A DNA stretch of 8,341 nt, taken from the NCBI GenBank assembly GCA_041749615.1, contig JBGTAZ010000380.1, positions 1-8,341 of the forward strand. Reading direction: 5' to 3'. Origin of the DNA: ULC077BIN1 sp041749615 (GTDB lineage Bacteria; Cyanobacteriota; Cyanobacteriia; Leptolyngbyales; Leptolyngbyaceae). The notes beneath the pieces were generated by a model. The model did no database searches and was not told where the DNA came from. It worked only from the letters and a program-made list of their open reading frames with translations. Within the stretch, counting starts at the first letter, position 1. Every line of letters starts with the position of its first letter. Of the stretch, positions 4,595 through 8,341 are shown piece by piece. Made by a program: the position numbers and the translations under genes.

Positions 4595-5800
4595 TTAACT
4601 CTTTGAAAGCTTTTTCTGGGTTGGCTTCTTCTTAGGCTTCAGTTTTTTCGGTTTTTTGACCGTGTATTGAGCGATCGCTTCTTCATCGCCAGCCCTCAAC
4701 CTATCTACAATAACCTTGTACTCTGCTTGGGTAGTGCCTTTTGGGGCTACAATCCGCTTGGTTGGATTGCGTATTTCAAATATTTTCTTCTGCGCCGAAA
4801 CTATTTTTGCATCGACTTTAGCTAGCCGACCTTTCAACATCCGATCAAATCCAGCGGCTTGATCTTGCTTGATCTTCTCAGACAAGACTTCTAGAGAATC
4901 TATTCCATTTGCCCACTTGTCTATTGCTGCATTAGGACTGTCAGGAGTTTTCATATCCTCGATCGCCTCGTTTGCTTCAGCCCCTAATTGAGTTAATTGA
5001 GCATCCCATTTTTTGATCTGAGTTAATATATCCCGGCGATCGCTCAACGAAGATGGAGCAATTTTATTCTTAGGTTTTAGATTGAGGGATGACGGAGCAG
5101 GTTTCTCTACTGGTGTCTGCTTTTTAGGTTTCAGTTTTTTCGGCTTCTTCACCGTGTATTGAGCGATCGCCTTTTTATCCCCTTGAGAAATGGCTAGCAT
5201 TGCGGCATAGTATTCAGCCTGACTTGCGCCTTTGGGCATCCTAACCAGTTTGCGAGGGTTAAGAGTTTCGTACACCCTTTTATAAAGTGCCGCAGTTCTC
5301 GCGCTGTTCTGGTTAATCTTCCCAGTTAACGCACGGGTCAGGCGATCGCGCTGATTTTGCTTTACCTCTTTGATGATAGATTCCGTTTCCTCACCCAATG
5401 TTTTGATCTCTTCTATCGCAGCCTGAAATTGCTTTACTGCACTATTAACTTCTTCTTGCTCCTTCTGATTCGCGATCGCTTCATTCGCTAACTGCCCTAT
5501 CCGAGTTAATTCAAGCTGCTGACCTTTGAGTGTGGACAATGCTAGTCGGCGATCGCTGAGTCCAGATGGCAGCACTGCGTTTTTCACATTGGCAACATCA
5601 TCCAAAACGTCGGGTTGTGGCTCAGTAGGGTAACGCTTAGCTTTGGGCTTTAACCAAACCGACTCCTTATGTTTTTTGGGCTTTAGCGTAATTTCGTCAG
5701 AGGCGACGGGAGTAGTTTCGGGTCTAGGAGCCTCACTGATCAGTGGCATTCCTGCAATGGAGGTAGGGTTAGAAGCAGTGGCTTCTAACCCTACCTCCAT
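4595..5800 (-). CDS. Hypothetical tandem-repeat protein, 401 aa, helical and lysine-rich
   Basis: No family recognised. Residues 1-75 form a Pro/Thr/Lys-rich linker with LKPKKHKESVWLKPK (39-53), a motif also present in the upstream protein. Residues 80-227 and 251-391 are two diverged copies of one unit of about 145 aa. Each unit starts with LSDRR, has a long helical, probably coiled-coil body, then NP(R/T)K, APKG or MPKG, QAEY, and ends GD..AIAQYTVKKPKKLKPKK. There is no signal peptide or membrane segment. The ATG lies in ATGGAGGTAG, overlapping the upstream stop by 10 bp, with no Shine-Dalgarno before it, so translation probably depends on reinitiation. The start lies in the arm of a 20-bp palindrome. 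A TGA five codons upstream in this frame rules out a much longer protein. It may be the detached C-terminal part of the J-domain protein. Confidence 0.75.
   Translation of the reverse strand: MEVGLEATASNPTSIAGMPLISEAPRPETTPVASDEITLKPKKHKESVWLKPKAKRYPTEPQPDVLDDVANVKNAVLPSGLSDRRLALSTLKGQQLELTRIGQLANEAIANQKEQEEVNSAVKQFQAAIEEIKTLGEETESIIKEVKQNQRDRLTRALTGKINQNSARTAALYKRVYETLNPRKLVRMPKGASQAEYYAAMLAISQGDKKAIAQYTVKKPKKLKPKKQTPVEKPAPSSLNLKPKNKIAPSSLSDRRDILTQIKKWDAQLTQLGAEANEAIEDMKTPDSPNAAIDKWANGIDSLEVLSEKIKQDQAAGFDRMLKGRLAKVDAKIVSAQKKIFEIRNPTKRIVAPKGTTQAEYKVIVDRLRAGDEEAIAQYTVKKPKKLKPKKKPTQKKLSKS
4628..5563 (-). repeat. Two diverged tandem units in the 401-aa gene
   Basis: Unit 1 is 5120-5563 and unit 2 is 4628-5050. 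The best-conserved part is the 3' end of each, encoding AIAQYTVKKPKKLKPKK, where the DNA is also nearly identical (around 5120-5170 and 4625-4680) and includes a HIP1 site at the same place. The middle parts match only as protein, so the duplication is old or the ends are kept alike by selection or conversion. Confidence 0.8.
5757..5800. repeat. Perfect 20-bp inverted repeat spanning a stop/start overlap
   Basis: ATGGAGGTAGGGTTAGAAGC (5757-5776) is the exact reverse complement of 5781-5800, with AGTG between them. On the minus strand the first arm of the mRNA hairpin begins with the ATG of the 401-aa gene and contains the TAG of the upstream gene. The second arm holds ACCTCC, which pairs with the GGAGG just after the start. 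There is no T-run, so it is not a usual terminator. It could be a palindromic repeat insertion or a translational control hairpin. Confidence 0.9.
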
Positions 5801-8341
5801 CGGCGCGTCTGGTCATTGAACTCCCACTTACGCCCCTTGTCGTCGGTTCTGGTCTTGCCCTGAGAATGCAATGGTTTTTTTGCAGCTTTCCATAAGCCTC
5901 CGAACTGATGAACACATTTGATCAGCGATCTCGACTCTTCATCCATTCGATACAGTACAGAGTTGAACGAGTACAGCGACTTGCGTAGCGCGTCTGGGTG
6001 ATACTTCTCTAGCAATCGTTCGTAGGCACCATTGACCCGCTGGAAGTCATCAGTTGAACCACCGCGATCGGGGTGGGCTTTCATGGAGGCATTTCGATAC
6101 GCTGTCTTCAGATCCTTCAAGTCAGGAGACGAATTCTCTAGTCCCAATGTCTTCAAGTCGCCACCTGTACTCCGATGAACCTGTTGTAAATGCTCACGCA
6201 CTGGCGCTTTATGATCGTTGGAGGGATCTTGCCAGTCAAAGGTAGGCAGGCTGTTGGTAACTTCATTAGTCACCGATGCGATCGCCTTCTTATCCCCTTT
6301 CTTTATTTTTTCGTGCAGGGTTTGGGCTTCAACCTTTCGCTTATCAAACATTTCATCATACTGTTGATGCAACTCTGCGATTTGCTGCTTCTTGGGTTTA
6401 TTGATCTTCTCGTTTTCTCGCTTAGCATTTTTTTCAGAGGTTTCGCGATCTTCCTTGATACTTTGTTTAAGTTGGTCAAGCTTTTTCTGAGCCTTCTGTT
6501 TACCTGAGTCGGTTCGAGCCGAGGCTACTTTTTTCTGAGCAGCCTCTAGTTCACTCTTCCCACCATCACGGGAATACCAAGAGAAGTTTTTCCAAGTGAA
6601 CTCACCCCCTTCCCCTTTCTCCTTTACATATTTTGCGTTTTTGGCATAAACCGCCGATGCCCAAGCATCCTTGCTGTCAATTTTGCCAGTTTTCTTATCT
6701 TCAAGGTCAAGTCCATGCCTGCTAATTGCATCTTTCAAAGTCTTCTGATGGATATTTTCATCAGAAGGATTGGTATGCTCCAAAATCGCCTCTCCAATCC
6801 ACCCGTTCACATCCTCATCGGTTGGACTCTCGGACGAGTATTTATCATCGATCGCGGCTCTACCCTTCAAACCTTTATCAGGTTGCTTCCCTTCTGGCTG
6901 TTTAGTTGATAAATCTCCCTGAATCCGAGCGATCGCCCCACCCTTTTCAGGAGTCTTCTCCGCAGCCTCAGTTTTGGGTTTAGATTTCCCAGAGATCGCG
7001 TTCTTAAACGCTTCGTCCTGCCCTGGCTGTGATGTGTCATACATCTTTAGCGACTCAGCCCAACTTTTAGCTACGTCCTTATCCCGATAGCTTCTTAGCT
7101 TGTCGGTGTAGACCTGAAAGCGAGTAAAAACTTCGCCAGGTGACCCAGTATGATTCACGCCAGCGTCCTTGAGTTTCTTGGTGGCATTTGTCAACATCAC
7201 ATCACTAACCTCATCATCGGAGAGACGAGCGACAGACAGTATTCTGTCTAAATAGTTAGGATTTTCTTGATGGACACTCTGCAATGTGCCAATAATGCTG
7301 TTATCGCCGCTGTAATCTTCCAAAAATCCCGCTAGCGGAGTAGCTTTTATCGCCCCACCTTTTTCAGGAACCTTCTCAGCAGTCTCAGCTTTGGGCTTAG
7401 ATTTCTTGGATTTTGGCTGAACTTTCTTCTCTGTTTCAGCACCTTCACCCTTCGTCTTGGGTTTTAACCAAACCGATTCTTTATGCTTTTTAGGCTTCAG
7501 AGTAGTTTCATCAGTTGTAACGGGAGGAGTATCTTCAATCACAGGCATTCCACCCACCTCAGCAGGTTTCGCCTTGGGCTTGCGGCTTTTCTTCTCCTTG
7601 GGCTTCTTTTCACCTGATGCTGAGCCACCACTTTCAGAGCGATCGATGCGCCAACGACGAGTTTCCTCGTTGAACACCATATTGCGCCCTTTGGCATCCG
7701 TGCGGCTTTTGCCCTCATGGTACAACGGCTTTTTTGCTGCCTTGACCAGCATCAACACGCCATCTCGTTCTTCAGCGGTATAGATTGCTCCTTGCCATGC
7801 AAACTTTCTCAAACCTTCCCCCGACTCCATGAGTGAGCGGATTTGAGGTAAATCACGAAGCGCTTCTTGGATTTTTACTTTTGCGTAGGTCGGTGGAGAT
7901 GCCCATTTGCCACTTAGACGTTCAGCCGCAGATGAATCTTTATCAACCAATGATGCGATCGCTTCCATTGCTGTTTTAGTGGGTAGGTCAACATTGCCTG
8001 GTATCGGATGACTGGGATTAGACGCTCGTTCTTTTGTAAAAGATCCTACTTGCTCCCAGTCGGTTGCGTTCTCAAACGACTTAAAAGCAGCGTGATCCCG
8101 TCCAGCGTCAGATTCATCCCACGGCACCAGAGAAGCACCGTTTCTACCCGTTTCCTTGTCCCGCGCGATCGCCTGTGGAAGTTTCAACGCCTCAACGATG
8201 CGATCGCCAATTTCTTTGGGGTCGATGTTCCCCTTTACAATGGCAGCCAGTTCAACGGCAACCCCTGATTCATCTCGATCCACTGTGGCAATATTCTGTT
8301 TTTTCGCCCAAGCCTTAAGTGACTCTGGAGACGCGATCGCC
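5791..8341 (-). CDS. Large modular lysine-rich protein with a J-domain, 5' end outside the window
   Basis: The frame stays open past a GTG at 8283 to the window edge, 19 further codons with no stop, and no ribosome site precedes that GTG, so I treat the gene as truncated. Numbering from the GTG, 830 residues are visible. There is a helical N-terminal region (1-180), then module A (181-212: KAAKKPL, GKSRTD, TRRWR). Lys/Pro/Glu-rich linkers follow with LKPKKHKESVWLKPK (262-276) and two copies of EKGGAI (307-312, 446-451). The globular segments are at about 312-432 and 475-572, followed by a coiled coil (575-665). The J-domain at about 712-762 has HPD at 737-739, the motif that stimulates Hsp70 ATPase. 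A second module A (799-830) ends at the stop. The order suggests a large structural or chaperone-recruiting accessory protein, perhaps phage-derived. Its actual role is unknown. Confidence 0.8.
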   Translation of the reverse strand, partial: AIASPESLKAWAKKQNIATVDRDESGVAVELAAIVKGNIDPKEIGDRIVEALKLPQAIARDKETGRNGASLVPWDESDAGRDHAAFKSFENATDWEQVGSFTKERASNPSHPIPGNVDLPTKTAMEAIASLVDKDSSAAERLSGKWASPPTYAKVKIQEALRDLPQIRSLMESGEGLRKFAWQGAIYTAEERDGVLMLVKAAKKPLYHEGKSRTDAKGRNMVFNEETRRWRIDRSESGGSASGEKKPKEKKSRKPKAKPAEVGGMPVIEDTPPVTTDETTLKPKKHKESVWLKPKTKGEGAETEKKVQPKSKKSKPKAETAEKVPEKGGAIKATPLAGFLEDYSGDNSIIGTLQSVHQENPNYLDRILSVARLSDDEVSDVMLTNATKKLKDAGVNHTGSPGEVFTRFQVYTDKLRSYRDKDVAKSWAESLKMYDTSQPGQDEAFKNAISGKSKPKTEAAEKTPEKGGAIARIQGDLSTKQPEGKQPDKGLKGRAAIDDKYSSESPTDEDVNGWIGEAILEHTNPSDENIHQKTLKDAISRHGLDLEDKKTGKIDSKDAWASAVYAKNAKYVKEKGEGGEFTWKNFSWYSRDGGKSELEAAQKKVASARTDSGKQKAQKKLDQLKQSIKEDRETSEKNAKRENEKINKPKKQQIAELHQQYDEMFDKRKVEAQTLHEKIKKGDKKAIASVTNEVTNSLPTFDWQDPSNDHKAPVREHLQQVHRSTGGDLKTLGLENSSPDLKDLKTAYRNASMKAHPDRGGSTDDFQRVNGAYERLLEKYHPDALRKSLYSFNSVLYRMDEESRSLIKCVHQFGGLWKAAKKPLHSQGKTRTDDKGRKWEFNDQTRRWR
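5794..7743 (-). repeat. Two copies of module A (RTD..GR...FN..TRRWR) in the J-domain gene
   Basis: The copies are at 7648-7743 and 5794-5889, 32 codons each. Both encode KAAKKPL, then GK(S/T)RTD, KGR, FN and TRRWR. In the first copy the frame continues into the linker carrying LKPKKHKESVWLKPK (7456-7503). After the second copy the frame stops inside the palindrome, and the same linker motif follows in the next gene (5642-5689). I do not know a named family for the module. Confidence 0.8.

Larger units (their letters stand above)
354..8340. repeat. HIP1 octamers (GCGATCGC), 19 copies, absent from 1445-4670
   Basis: Copies start at 354, 452, 782, 988, 1168, 1359, 1437, 4671, 5036, 5163, 5342, 5472, 5549, 6278, 6929, 7955, 8165, 8200 and 8333. 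HIP1 is a known hallmark of many cyanobacterial genomes. In the genes here it is read as Ala-Ile-Ala or as Ser/Arg-Asp-Arg depending on frame. The empty stretch coincides with the IS605 element plus the GIY-YIG gene. Confidence 0.95.

Noticed and set aside
5875..5881. Run of seven A on the minus strand in phase as A AAA AAA, 75 bases before the palindrome: a possible -1 programmed frameshift joining the two large genes.
   Set aside because: After a -1 slip there the frame meets TAA in about 16 codons, and the 401-aa frame has a TGA five codons before its ATG, so slippage at this site cannot join the proteins.
6190..6507. A 105-aa plus-strand frame rich in Leu/Phe that looks like a membrane protein.
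   Set aside because: It is the antisense of the Lys/Glu-rich coiled coil of the J-domain protein, which produces Phe/Leu runs in the opposite reading.
8281..8283. GTG as the true start of the J-domain gene.
   Set aside because: There is no ribosome site before it, and the same frame continues without a stop for 19 codons to the window edge, so the gene most likely begins outside.

Overview
The window looks cyanobacterial. It carries 19 copies of the octamer GCGATCGC (HIP1), the highly iterated palindrome of many cyanobacterial genomes, and its IS200/IS605 transposase proteins have a cyanobacterial look. I cannot assign a genus. The backbone is an accessory, possibly prophage-like, minus-strand gene set. 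It contains a long modular lysine-rich protein with a J-domain (5791 to beyond 8341), a 401-aa repeat protein (4595-5800), a 156-aa protein (1286-1756) and a 319-aa protein (334-1293). A small plus-strand ribbon-helix-helix gene (170-442) runs into the 3' end of the last one. I recognise no hallmark phage gene such as a terminase, portal or capsid, so phage origin is only a possibility.

A 2.8-kb block of foreign DNA sits in the middle of this set. From left to right it holds an apparently intact IS605-type element with divergent tnpB (1863-3149, minus) and tnpA (3207-3602, plus), then a free-standing GIY-YIG endonuclease gene (3762-4592, plus). The endonuclease gene ends 2 bp from the stop codon of the 401-aa gene. 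The stretch from 1445 to 4670 has no HIP1 site, while the flanks average about one per 270-290 bp, which supports recent acquisition. The far left end (1-141) looks like the right end of a second IS200/IS605 element. It shares 17 of 20 bases with the right end of the first, and the two right ends face each other across the 142-1815 block.

The most unusual structures are two. First, a perfect 20-bp inverted repeat with a 4-nt loop (5757-5800) has the stop codon of the J-domain gene and the start codon of the 401-aa gene in one arm. Both sides of this junction repeat a module order that is uninterrupted inside the J-domain protein, so the two genes may be one gene split at the palindrome. Second, a bulged 11-bp stem-loop (3706-3735) lies immediately after a perfect TATAAT box and ahead of the GIY-YIG gene, so its mRNA probably begins with that hairpin.

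In operation, TnpA (single-strand transposase) and TnpB (RNA-guided nuclease) would maintain the IS, and the GIY-YIG protein would spread its own intergenic site. The functions of the host minus-strand proteins remain unknown apart from the predicted Hsp70-partner J-domain.
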